A DNA stretch of 35,813 nucleotides from positions 1 to 35,813 of the forward strand of contig CAIMSP010000170.1 of the NCBI GenBank assembly GCA_903844215.1, read 5' to 3'. This stretch comes from an uncultured beta proteobacterium (lineage in GTDB: Bacteria > Pseudomonadota > Gammaproteobacteria > Burkholderiales > Burkholderiaceae_C). A program made the position numbers and the translations under genes. A model generated the notes under the pieces. It was not told where the DNA came from. It saw only the letters and a list, made by a program, of their open reading frames with translations, and searched no databases. Shown piece after piece: positions 16,746-24,313 of the stretch; the first letter of the stretch is position 1; every line of letters starts with the position of its first letter.

Positions 16746-18377
16746 TCAAAGACCTTCGACATTCCCTTCAGGCAGCGTCTCAGATGCGTGGCGCCGCTGG
16801 GGCAGATTGGAAATCATGCAGTCGGTCGTCAAAATCAGGCTGGCGATCGAGCCCGCATTTTGTAGCGCCAGACGTGTCACCTTGGCCGGGTCAATCACCC
16901 CCATCAGCAGCAGATCGCCGTACTCGCCGCTGGCCGCGTTGTAGCCAAAAGCGCGCTCCGACGACTGGTCCACCCGATACAGCACGATCGAAGGCTCTTC
17001 CGCTGCGTTAAGCACGATTCGCCGCAGTGGCTCCTCCAATGCGCGTACGACAATTTTGACGCCCGAATCTTCATCCAGGGTGCGCATTGCAAGTTCCTTC
17101 AAGGCCTCGCGGGCACGCAGCAAGGCAACGCCGCCGCCCGGAACCAGGCCCTCTTGCACCGCAGCGCGCGTGGCGTGCAGGGCGTCCTCGACGCGCAACT
17201 TGCGCTCCTTGAGTTCGCTTTCGGTGGCGGCACCCACCTTGACCAGCGCCACGCCACCAGCGAGCTTGCCGAGGCGATCGTCCAACTGCTTGCGGTCGTA
17301 TTCGCCGGTGGTTGCCTCGCGCTCCTTTCGGATCATCGCGACACGCTCCTGAACGCCCGCAGCACTGCCTGCGCCGCCGATGATGGTGGTGCTGTCCTTG
17401 TCGACCTCGACCCGCTTGGCGCGACCCAGATCTTCAAGCTTCGCCTTGGCCAGCGTCAATCCGAGTTCCGCGCTGATCACGCAACCCCCGGTCACTGCTG
17501 CAATGTCCTGCAGCATCGCCTTGCGCCGGTCGCCAAAACCCGGCGCCTTGACGGCACAGGTCTTGATCACGCCACGCACGCCGTTGATCACCAGCGTGGC
17601 GAGGGCATCGCTGTCGATGTCCTCGGCAATGACCAGCAGCGGACTGCCCGACTTGGCAACCCCCTCGAGCAGCGGCAGCAGATCCGAAATCGAAGCCAGC
17701 CGCTGGTCGCACAACAGGATATACGCGTTCTCCAGCAGCGCCGCGCCGCGTTCGGCATTGTTCACGAAATAGGGCGACAAATAGCCACGGTCGAACTGCA
17801 GGCCTTCGACGATCTCCAGTTCGCTCACCATGCCGGAGCCATCCTCGATGGAGATCGCACCCTCGCGTCCCACCTTGTCCATGGCCCGAGAGATCAACTC
17901 GCCGATGGATGTGTCGTTGTTCGCCGATATGGCGGCCACGTGGGCGATTTCCTGGGGCGTGACGCAGGGTTGCGCCATCTGATTCAACTCCTGCACCACG
18001 CGTTCGATCGCGCTGTCGATGCCTCGTTTGAGACCCATCGGATTCATCCCGGCCGCGAGGTATTTCAAGCCTTCGTGGATCATGCTGTGCGCCAGCACCG
18101 TCGCCGTGGTGGTGCCGTCGCCCGCCATCTCGCTGGTGCGTGCCGCCACTTCGCGCAACATCTGCGCGCCCATGTTCTCGAACCGGTCTTCGAGTTCGAC
18201 CGCCCTGGCCACAACCACGCCCGAATTGACGATCTGCGGCAGGCCGAATTCACGCTCGATGATGACGGTCCGTCCGCGCGGGCCCAGCGTCACCTTCACG
18301 GCGTCGGCCAGCGCGTCCACGCCGCGGCGGATCTTGTCGCGCGCATCTTCCCGGTAGATGATCTTCTTGGCAGCCAT
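16746..18377 (-). CDS. groEL: Divergent GroEL-type chaperonin (second-copy type)
   Basis: The 543-residue protein is a group I chaperonin: [49 protein letters not shown] and [14 protein letters not shown] are all in place, including the ATP-binding and hydrolysis residues. It departs from housekeeping GroEL in many positions (for example [19 protein letters not shown]) and ends in [13 protein letters not shown] in place of the usual Gly-Gly-Met tail. No groES is adjacent. It is preceded by an FNR-type promoter, so it looks like a specialised, oxygen- or stress-controlled paralog. The ATG at 18377 has only a weak GAG upstream, but MAAKKIIY is the normal GroEL start. Confidence 0.93.
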   Translation of the reverse strand: MAAKKIIYREDARDKIRRGVDALADAVKVTLGPRGRTVIIEREFGLPQIVNSGVVVARAVELEDRFENMGAQMLREVAARTSEMAGDGTTTATVLAHSMIHEGLKYLAAGMNPMGLKRGIDSAIERVVQELNQMAQPCVTPQEIAHVAAISANNDTSIGELISRAMDKVGREGAISIEDGSGMVSELEIVEGLQFDRGYLSPYFVNNAERGAALLENAYILLCDQRLASISDLLPLLEGVAKSGSPLLVIAEDIDSDALATLVINGVRGVIKTCAVKAPGFGDRRKAMLQDIAAVTGGCVISAELGLTLAKAKLEDLGRAKRVEVDKDSTTIIGGAGSAAGVQERVAMIRKEREATTGEYDRKQLDDRLGKLAGGVALVKVGAATESELKERKLRVEDALHATRAAVQEGLVPGGGVALLRAREALKELAMRTLDEDSGVKIVVRALEEPLRRIVLNAAEEPSIVLYRVDQSSERAFGYNAASGEYGDLLLMGVIDPAKVTRLALQNAGSIASLILTTDCMISNLPQRRHASETLPEGNVEGL

Positions 18378-18407
18378 CGCACGCTCACTGAGAGTTTTGT
18401 GCCAGCC

Positions 18408-18448
18408 ACTTTAGGTTCGCGTGCTGGCTTCACCTTGCGATAACGCAA
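18408..18448 (-). promoter_or_regulatory. FNR-type promoter for groEL
   Basis: Toward groEL the box is TTGCGTTATCGCAA (18435-18448), the most symmetric of the set, with a -10 TAAAGT at 18408-18413, 28.5 bp from the centre. The leader would be about 24 nt. No CIRCE-type inverted repeat is seen in front of this chaperonin gene. Confidence 0.6.
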
Positions 18449-18508
18449 GTGCCATCGGAGCTCCGATCGACAAGCCACACGCGCTCGCTCGATCGGTTTG
18501 CATCCATT

Positions 18509-18549
18509 TTGCGAATTCTCAAAATGACCTTAGAGCCAAGGACTAGCCT
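18509..18549 (+). promoter_or_regulatory. FNR-type promoter for hsp20
   Basis: The box is TTGCGAATTCTCAA (18509-18522) and a -10-like TAGCCT lies at 18544-18549 at the same 28.5-bp spacing. The leader to the hsp20 ATG would be about 87 nt. The -10 is weak (TA at the start and T at the end match), so support comes mainly from the shared geometry. Confidence 0.5.
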
Positions 18550-18642
18550 TGCAGGCGGGTCGTGTGTTCCGAGCTGCCGAGCGTGGATTGCGGGCCGCAC
18601 CCCTATTGTCAACAGACCATTCAACCCATTGAGGTACATATC

Positions 18643-19071
18643 ATGAGCAATCTTCGTTTGTTTGAACCCGCCTTGAGCGACTCTTTTGAATCCATGTTCA
18701 AGCGCTTCATGGCACCCATGCGCGTCGAGACCGAGGGTGGCTCTCTTGACATGCGTGTGGACGTGACCGAAAAGGATGGAACCTATACCGTTCGCGCCGA
18801 TCTTCCGGGCGTGAAGAAAGACGACATCAACGTGCGCATCGACGGCAACATCGTGCAGATCGATGCCGAGGTCAAACACGACAAGGACACAAAGGACAGT
18901 GGCGGCAAGGTGCTGCGCAGCGAGCGCTATTACGGCGCCGTGTCGCGCGCCTTCACCGTCGCGCAGGATGTCGATGAATCCAAGGCCGTCGCAAAGTACG
19001 AAAACGGCGTCCTGACCCTGGAACTGCCAAAGAAGGCGACGACGGAGTCGAAGCGACTGGCCGTGCAGTGA
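18643..19071 (+). CDS. Hsp20/alpha-crystallin small heat shock protein
   Basis: The 142-residue protein has the alpha-crystallin fold: DMRVDVTEKDGTYTVRADLPGVKKDDINV, then ERYYGAVSRAFTVAQDVD and AKYENGVLTLELPKK, with the conserved GVLTLELPK near the end. It would hold unfolding proteins in the cytoplasm. The ATG at 18643 has GAGG nine bases upstream. It is divergent from groEL, with each gene having its own FNR-type box in the 265-bp gap, and is followed after 10 bp by the phosphoribosyltransferase gene. Confidence 0.94.
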   Translation: MSNLRLFEPALSDSFESMFKRFMAPMRVETEGGSLDMRVDVTEKDGTYTVRADLPGVKKDDINVRIDGNIVQIDAEVKHDKDTKDSGGKVLRSERYYGAVSRAFTVAQDVDESKAVAKYENGVLTLELPKKATTESKRLAVQ

Positions 19072-19081
19072 GCTTTCAACC

Positions 19082-19702
19082 ATGTTCCGTGACCGGCATG
19101 ACGCCGCCACGCGCTTGGCCGAGCGGCTGAAGTCCTACCGTGGGGCGAATCCGCTGATCCTGGCGATTCCCCGCGGCGCTGTGCTCATGGCCAAGCTCAT
19201 TGCATCGAAGCTGGAAGGCGAGTTCGACGTGGTGCTGGTGCGCAAGTTGCGTGCGCCGCACCAGCCGGAACTTGCCTTGGGTTCGGTCGACGAAAGCGGC
19301 TGGACCTTTGTTGCCGACTACGCGCCAATGTATGGCGCGAACCAGTCCTACATCGAGTCCGAGAAGCTGGCCCAACTCCAGACCCTGCGCCGACGCCGAT
19401 CCCAATACACGCCGGTGCGCGCCACGATCGATCCCGCAGGACGGGTCGTGATCGTGGTCGACGATGGTCTGGCCACGGGTGCCACCATGATCGCTGCGCT
19501 GCATGGCTTGCGTGCCCGAGGGCCGGCAGAATTGATCTGCGCCGTGCCGGTGTCTCCGCCCGAAACCCTGAAAAAGATCGAGACCATGGCCGATCAGGTC
19601 ATTTGCCTGGAGGCTCCGGGGTACTTTCAATCAGTCGGTCAGTTCTATGAACACTTTCCGCAGGTGCAGGATGAGGAGGTGATCGAGGCCTTGAAGGGCT
19701 GA
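19082..19702 (+). CDS. Phosphoribosyltransferase-domain protein
   Basis: The 206-residue protein has a type I phosphoribosyltransferase fold with the PRPP-binding motif VVIVVDDGLATGATM and the N-terminal RDAA/LAERL and LILAIPRGAVLMA segments. Proteins of this subfamily are found with Hsp20, BON and universal stress proteins in other bacteria, but the acceptor base is unknown. It follows hsp20 by 10 bp and is probably expressed from the same FNR-type promoter. The start has only a weak GTGAG upstream. Confidence 0.88.
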   Translation: MFRDRHDAATRLAERLKSYRGANPLILAIPRGAVLMAKLIASKLEGEFDVVLVRKLRAPHQPELALGSVDESGWTFVADYAPMYGANQSYIESEKLAQLQTLRRRRSQYTPVRATIDPAGRVVIVVDDGLATGATMIAALHGLRARGPAELICAVPVSPPETLKKIETMADQVICLEAPGYFQSVGQFYEHFPQVQDEEVIEALKG

Positions 19703-19759
19703 GGAACACGGCCAATCAGTTGGCGCTGCTGGGATGCGCACGAGTTGCTCCATCAGGAT

Positions 19760-19775
19760 AGGCGTCATGACGCCT
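19760..19775. repeat. 16-bp perfect palindrome between convergent genes
   Basis: AGGCGTCATGACGCCT is a perfect palindrome in the 81-bp gap between the convergent phosphoribosyltransferase and radical SAM genes. With no loop and no T-run it is a poor terminator; it could be a protein-binding site or chance. Confidence 0.5.
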
Positions 19776-19783
19776 CCCTCATT

Positions 19784-20866
19784 TCACTCCACGCCGATGG
19801 CAATCGGAATGCGGCGTCGGCCAAACTGGCCGGACTTGGAGGCAAAGCGCCCGGCGACGGCCGCGCCGCAATCCGGGCAGTGCGCGTCCGCGCTCAAGCG
19901 GTATTGCCGGATCTCGTACCAGTCGCGCACGATCAACGCCGCATGGCAGTTCGGGCAGAAGCTGGTGTCGCCTTCCTGGTGGTGCACGTTGCCGGTGTAG
20001 ACATAGCGCAGGCCCTGCTTCAAGGCAATGTCCCGCGCCCGCACCAGCGTGGCGAACGGCGTGGCCGGAACATCCGGCATCTTGTAATCGGGGTGGAACG
20101 CCGAGAAGTGCAGCGGCACATCGGGCCCCAGTTCGTTCATGATCCATCGGCACAGCGCCGTGATTTCCGGGTCGGAATCGTTGTGGCCCGGAATCAGCAA
20201 GGTGGTGACCTCGAACCACACGTTGGTTTCGCGCCGGAGGTAGACCAGGGTATCGAGCACCGGTTGCAGATGCGAGCCCGTCAGCTTGAAGTAGAAGTCG
20301 TCGGTGAAGGCCTTCAGATCGACATTTGCGGCGTCGATCTTGGCGAAGAAGTCGCGCCGTGGCTGATCGTGCAGGTAGCCCGCCGTCACGGCCACGGTCT
20401 GGATGCCCAGCGCGTGGCAGGCATCGGCCACATCCATCGCGTATTCGGCAAAGATCACCGGGTCGTTGTAGGTGAACGCCACGCTCTTGCAGCCGTATTT
20501 CACGGCCTCGGCGGCAATGGTTTCGGGTGATGCCTGGTCCATCAACCGGTCCAGGTCCCGGGACTTGCTGATGTCCCAGTTCTGGCAGAATTTACACGCC
20601 AGATTGCAGCCTGCGGTACCAAAGGAGAGCACGCTGCTGCCGGGATAGAAGTGGTTCAGCGGCTTCTTCTCGATCGGGTCGATGCAAAAGCCCGAGGAAC
20701 GGCCGTAGGTCGTGAGGATCATTTGTTCGCCCTGGCGCATGCGCACAAAACAGGCGCCGCGCTGACCCTCGTGCAAACGGCAGTCGCGCGGGCACAGGTC
20801 GCACTGCAGGCGACCGTCGTCGATGCTGTGCCAATAGCGCGCAGGGTAGTTGGAGTCCCGCATCAT
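19784..20866 (-). CDS. amrS: AmmeMemoRadiSam system radical SAM enzyme
   Basis: The 360-residue protein carries the radical SAM cluster motif C-x3-C-x2-C at C87, C91 and C94 in GTAGCNLACKFCQNW, an N-terminal cysteine set (C22, C25, C29, C39) and a C-terminal zinc-ribbon pair CPNC and CPDC. It is of the AmmeMemoRadiSam type related to pyruvate formate-lyase-activating enzymes. The ATG at 20866 overlaps the AMMECR1 gene stop by 4 bp. The reaction of this three-protein system is not known. It is the last gene of a minus-strand operon amrB-amrA-amrS. Confidence 0.93.
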   Translation of the reverse strand: MMRDSNYPARYWHSIDDGRLQCDLCPRDCRLHEGQRGACFVRMRQGEQMILTTYGRSSGFCIDPIEKKPLNHFYPGSSVLSFGTAGCNLACKFCQNWDISKSRDLDRLMDQASPETIAAEAVKYGCKSVAFTYNDPVIFAEYAMDVADACHALGIQTVAVTAGYLHDQPRRDFFAKIDAANVDLKAFTDDFYFKLTGSHLQPVLDTLVYLRRETNVWFEVTTLLIPGHNDSDPEITALCRWIMNELGPDVPLHFSAFHPDYKMPDVPATPFATLVRARDIALKQGLRYVYTGNVHHQEGDTSFCPNCHAALIVRDWYEIRQYRLSADAHCPDCGAAVAGRFASKSGQFGRRRIPIAIGVE

Positions 20867-21438
20867 GACGACTCCTCGGAGTCCGGATCCGACTCCTTGA
20901 ATTTGCTCACGGTGTAGCGCTGCAGCTTGAGCTCGCTGGCCCAGAATTGCGCCGGCAGGCCGGCCTTGCTTTTCAAGTGCGCCATGAATTCGCGGGCGCT
21001 GGGCAACTGTTCCCAAACCTGAGGCAAAAAGGTGCTGCGATGGCGCCCGTAGTCCAGCACCACACCGTCCACGCCCGGACGCAGCTGTTCCAGCGCATCG
21101 GCTTCGCTGGAAAACCGCATCGGCTGCATGCCAGACAGCAGGGAGACCTCGATCTGCGTCACGTCCAGCTCCTGCGGTGCAAGGGGCGCAAAGCGCGGGT
21201 CGTGCAGCGCTGCAGCCACTGCATTGGCCTTGACATCGGCCAAGAGCGAACGATGCGCCTGCAGACTGCCGATGCAACCGCGCAGCTGACCTTGCTGGGT
21301 CAGGGTGACAAAAGTCGCGCCCAGCGCCTGCAGCCACGGCGCCGACTCGAGCGCCTCTTGTGATCGCCCCAAGGCGCGCGCAATGGACGAACGGGCAATG
21401 GGCAGCAAGACGCTTGCCTGATGGTGCTTATGCGACAT
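20863..21438 (-). CDS. amrA: AmmeMemoRadiSam system protein A (AMMECR1 domain)
   Basis: The 191-residue protein has the AMMECR1 core with the conserved LRGCIGSL motif and the later VSLLSGMQPM and GVVLDYGRHRSTFLPQVW segments. GGAGGAG is 7 nt before the ATG at 21438, and the start overlaps the end of the Memo gene by 11 bp. It always accompanies Memo and the radical SAM protein in this system, where a role in a shared modification is assumed. Confidence 0.92.
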   Translation of the reverse strand: MSHKHHQASVLLPIARSSIARALGRSQEALESAPWLQALGATFVTLTQQGQLRGCIGSLQAHRSLLADVKANAVAAALHDPRFAPLAPQELDVTQIEVSLLSGMQPMRFSSEADALEQLRPGVDGVVLDYGRHRSTFLPQVWEQLPSAREFMAHLKSKAGLPAQFWASELKLQRYTVSKFKESDPDSEESS

Positions 21439-22243
21439 GCTGATGCTCCTCCATGAAAGCGATCGATGCGTAGCCCACCACCCGGCTCTTGTCTCCTGCG
21501 GTGTCACCCGAGTTGCACAGGCCCAGCAGTTGCGGCCGCAGGTGGTGCTTTGCGGCGGCCAACAGCAGCCCGTTCAGCGGCGTCGCACCGCAGGCCTGCT
21601 CGTGCAAGATCGGCCCCTTCATGGCCAGAATGTTTCGCACGCACGCCTGGTCGGCGGACTGCGCCGCGCGGTAGGGCAAATAGTGCGACAGGTCAGAGCT
21701 GATCACCAGCAGCGTCTCCGACCCACCCCACAGAGTTTCCAATACCTGAGCCACTTCAGCGGCTGTCGCGTCGCCAACCGCCAGCGGAACCAGCTTGAAG
21801 TCATCCAGCACGGTCTGCAAAAAAGGCAGTTGCACCTCCAACGAGTGCTCCAGGGCGTGGGCCGCCGTGCTGACAACGACCTGCGGCAATTGGGAAACAG
21901 TCGCCATGGCCTGCTGGTCCAACGCCACCTCGCCCAGAGGCGTGACAAAGGAGGCCGCACCGGGAAGCGCCAAGCCACGCACCGGCACCCGATGCACCGG
22001 ACCGAGCAGAACAACGCGCCGGATGAATTTGCGCGCCGCGGCCAGACGCGCATAAGCCAGCGCCGCCGTGCTGCCCGAATAGACATAGCCCGCATGGGGA
22101 ACGACAACGGCCTTCGGAACCGCCAGCGCTGCATCGGACGTCACCTGTGCCGCGCCCAGCATGGCGAGCACATCGTCCAGCAACTTTTGTCTCTGGCCAG
22201 GATAGAAGGCGCCGGCAACAGCGCTTGGTCGGATGGCGTACAT
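21428..22243 (-). CDS. amrB: AmmeMemoRadiSam system protein B (Memo)
   Basis: The 271-residue protein is a Memo-family member, a fold related to non-haem iron dioxygenases. Expected metal-site regions are visible: PHAGYVYSGSTAA, VLLGPVHRVPV and SSDLSHYLPY. GGAGA lies five bases before the ATG at 22243. It is the first gene of the amrBAS unit. No FNR-type box at the standard spacing was found upstream, so this unit may not belong to the same regulon as its neighbours. Confidence 0.92.
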   Translation of the reverse strand: MYAIRPSAVAGAFYPGQRQKLLDDVLAMLGAAQVTSDAALAVPKAVVVPHAGYVYSGSTAALAYARLAAARKFIRRVVLLGPVHRVPVRGLALPGAASFVTPLGEVALDQQAMATVSQLPQVVVSTAAHALEHSLEVQLPFLQTVLDDFKLVPLAVGDATAAEVAQVLETLWGGSETLLVISSDLSHYLPYRAAQSADQACVRNILAMKGPILHEQACGATPLNGLLLAAAKHHLRPQLLGLCNSGDTAGDKSRVVGYASIAFMEEHQHVA

Positions 22244-22407
22244 AAAGTCTCCGATGTTGAAGAAGATAGGCAGTCGCTTATTGAATTGAGGGCGAAGGCT
22301 GGCTTATCAAGCACCCCGGACTCAGTGGCATGGACGGCGTCGAAGCGCGGCCCGAACGTCTCTCCAGTGCGCTGTTCTGGGCTGCACCTGGAACGCGCCG
22401 GACCAAC

Positions 22408-22429
22408 TTGACACTTGCTCATTTATAAT
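22408..22429 (+). promoter_or_regulatory. Possible promoter elements upstream of the glycerol kinase-like gene
   Basis: A perfect TTGACA (22408-22413) and a perfect TATAAT (22424-22429) occur in the 283-bp gap, but only 10 bp apart, too close to act as one sigma-70 promoter. TATAAT followed by a T-run could be a -10 used with an activator. The remaining gap shows no FNR-type box. Confidence 0.3.
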
Positions 22430-22526
22430 TTTTTTGATCACTGAATTTTTCCATCCGCAGGGCGTCCGTTGTTCGGGGGCAAGATCGCCACGCAGCGGGC
22501 ACGTTGATGTCACAAAGGGGGCTTGC

Positions 22527-23978
22527 ATGGAGGAGTTGATCTGCAACCTGGAGGAGCCACTGGTACTGGCGATCGATCAGGGAACGCACGCCAGCCGGGC
22601 GCTGGTGTTTGACCGCCATGGTCACACCTTGTCCAGTGCGGTGGCGCCGGTGCGCATCAGCTACCCGCAGCCCGATTGGGCCGAGCAGGACGGTAACGAA
22701 ATCGTGAACTCGGTGTGCAGCGCCATGCAGCAGGCCTTGCAGGCGCTGGGGACGCGCCGCCAGGATGTGGTCGCTGCGGGCCTGTCGAGCCAGCGCGCCA
22801 GCGCCATCTGCTGGGATCGGCTCAAGGGCGAGCCGCTGTCGCCGATCTTCAGTTGGCAGGACCGGCGCGCCCACGCCTGGATCGACGAGTTGCAGCCGCA
22901 TGGCGAGGCCGTGCACCGCAAGACCGGCCTCTTCCTCTCGCCCCACTATGGCGCCAGCAAACTGCGCTGGGCGCTGGACCATCTTCCAGCGGTGCGCGCT
23001 GCGCTGGCAGCGGGCTCGCTTTGCTGGGGACCGATGGCCAGCTTTCTGGTGTTTCGCCTGTGCACCGAGCAAGCGTTTCTGACCGACCCGCAGTGCGCCG
23101 CGCGCACCCAGCTGTGGAACCTGCACACTGGCGACTGGGACCCGGAGTTGCTGGAACTGTTCGGCCTGCCCCAAGGCTTTCTGCCGCGCAGCGTGCCCAC
23201 CTGCCATGACTGGGGAACCTTGGCAACGCCGGGCGGCAGCATTCCTCTGACCGCCGTGAATGGCGACCAGTCGGCGGCGGTCTTCGCCTTTGGCTGGCCG
23301 GAATCTGATTCGGCTTACATCAACATCGGCACCAGCGCTTTCGTGCAGCGCGCGCTGGAGCACTTCCCGGGCCATGTACCGCGCCAATTGACCGGCATCA
23401 TCCTGGACGATGGCGCCAGCCGCGTCTACATGGTCGAAGGCAATGTGAACGGCGCGGGCACGGCACTGGAATGGGCCAGCAAGGAACTGGGCATTGACCA
23501 ACTCACGCACAAGCTGCCGCAATGGCTGGCGCGCCCCGAAGAGCCGCCGCTGTTTCTCAACGGCATCGCCGGCCTGGGCGGGCCCTTCTGGCAGGCCGAT
23601 TTTCACTCGCGTTTTGTGGGCGAAGGCGAACCCTGGAGCAAAGCCGTGGCCGTGGTCGAGAGCATGGCGTTCCTGTTGCAGGCCAACATCGACCACATGA
23701 ACGACTATGTTCCTGCGGCGCGGCGCATCCGCATCAGTGGTGGCGTGTCGCTGCTGGACGGACTGTGCCAACGACTGGCCTGCATCAGCGGCCTGCCAGT
23801 GCACCGGCGCGACGACCCCGAGGCCAGCGCGCGCGGCATCGCCTATCTGGCAGCGCGGCGACCGCCGCAATGGAATACCGACGTGCACGAGGAGATATTC
23901 CCGGTGCAAGCGGATTCGCGCCTGCGGCAACGTTACCGCCGCTGGCGTGAACTGATGGCGCAGGCGACCGGCATCTGA
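22527..23978 (+). CDS. glpK: FGGY-family kinase, probable glycerol kinase
   Basis: The 483-residue protein has the FGGY kinase N-terminal phosphate loop AIDQGTHASRALVFD (15-29), the substrate-side segment SWQDRRAHAWIDEL, and the C-terminal ATP-binding part with NIGTSAFVQ and RISGGVSLLDGLCQRLA. The N-terminus and the GlpA/GlpB neighbours point to glycerol as substrate, making sn-glycerol 3-phosphate for the dehydrogenase. It is a little shorter than typical GlpK (about 500) and fairly divergent, so another polyol is possible. AAGGGGG lies about six bases before the ATG at 22527. Confidence 0.82.
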   Translation: MEELICNLEEPLVLAIDQGTHASRALVFDRHGHTLSSAVAPVRISYPQPDWAEQDGNEIVNSVCSAMQQALQALGTRRQDVVAAGLSSQRASAICWDRLKGEPLSPIFSWQDRRAHAWIDELQPHGEAVHRKTGLFLSPHYGASKLRWALDHLPAVRAALAAGSLCWGPMASFLVFRLCTEQAFLTDPQCAARTQLWNLHTGDWDPELLELFGLPQGFLPRSVPTCHDWGTLATPGGSIPLTAVNGDQSAAVFAFGWPESDSAYINIGTSAFVQRALEHFPGHVPRQLTGIILDDGASRVYMVEGNVNGAGTALEWASKELGIDQLTHKLPQWLARPEEPPLFLNGIAGLGGPFWQADFHSRFVGEGEPWSKAVAVVESMAFLLQANIDHMNDYVPAARRIRISGGVSLLDGLCQRLACISGLPVHRRDDPEASARGIAYLAARRPPQWNTDVHEEIFPVQADSRLRQRYRRWRELMAQATGI

Positions 23979-24313
23979 TGCAATATTGCGTTTAGTCAAT
24001 CGGGCGCGCGGACTGTTTGCACGTCGGCTGCTGGGCCCTGGCGAACCGCTGGCCTGGCGCGACCTGCCAGCACAGGCCTGCTTTGTGCTTGCCCTGTTCG
24101 ATCAGACCGGCAGCTTGACGGACGCCGATCAGCGCAACTGATGCACTGTTGATCTTTCGCAACCGTGGCCAGACCGGTCGGACTATGCTTTGCATGCAGG
24201 CCGCCGGCCGCTGCTTGGGGCTGGTGCACGCGCCTTGTGCCCTGCAGCAGATTGCACTCCCTTAAGGCGTTGTTGAGTTCCCCATGCTTCACTGAAGAAG
24301 CACGCGAAAGGCG
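23979..24313 (+). other. 335-bp non-coding gap with control elements
   Basis: The gap between the kinase and glpA holds an orphan FNR-like box, TTGCG-TTTA-GTCAA (23986-23999), with no -10 at the usual distance on either side; a 51-codon open frame beginning at TTG 23986 and ending at 24141, without a ribosome site and not counted as a gene; the glpA FNR-type promoter (24149-24189); and a small hairpin TGCTTC-actgaa-GAAGCA (24285-24302) just before the glpA ribosome site. The glpA leader would be about 118 nt. Confidence 0.5.
24149..24189 (+). promoter_or_regulatory. FNR-type promoter for glpA
   Basis: The box is TTGATCTTTCGCAA (24149-24162) and the -10 is TATGCT (24184-24189), the same hexamer and the same 28.5-bp spacing as in front of the BON operon. 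In enterobacteria glpABC is also activated by FNR without oxygen, so the placement makes biological sense. The flanking sequence resembles that of the ugpB promoter box over 27 bp. Confidence 0.7.

Noticed and set aside
19760-19775. AGGCGTCATGACGCCT as an intrinsic terminator
   Set aside because: A loopless palindrome without a T-run is a poor terminator; it is listed only as a repeat.
22408-22429. TTGACA followed by TATAAT as a strong sigma-70 promoter for the glycerol kinase-like gene
   Set aside because: The two hexamers are only 10 bp apart, against the 16-18 bp needed, so they cannot act together; only the TATAAT is kept as a possible -10.
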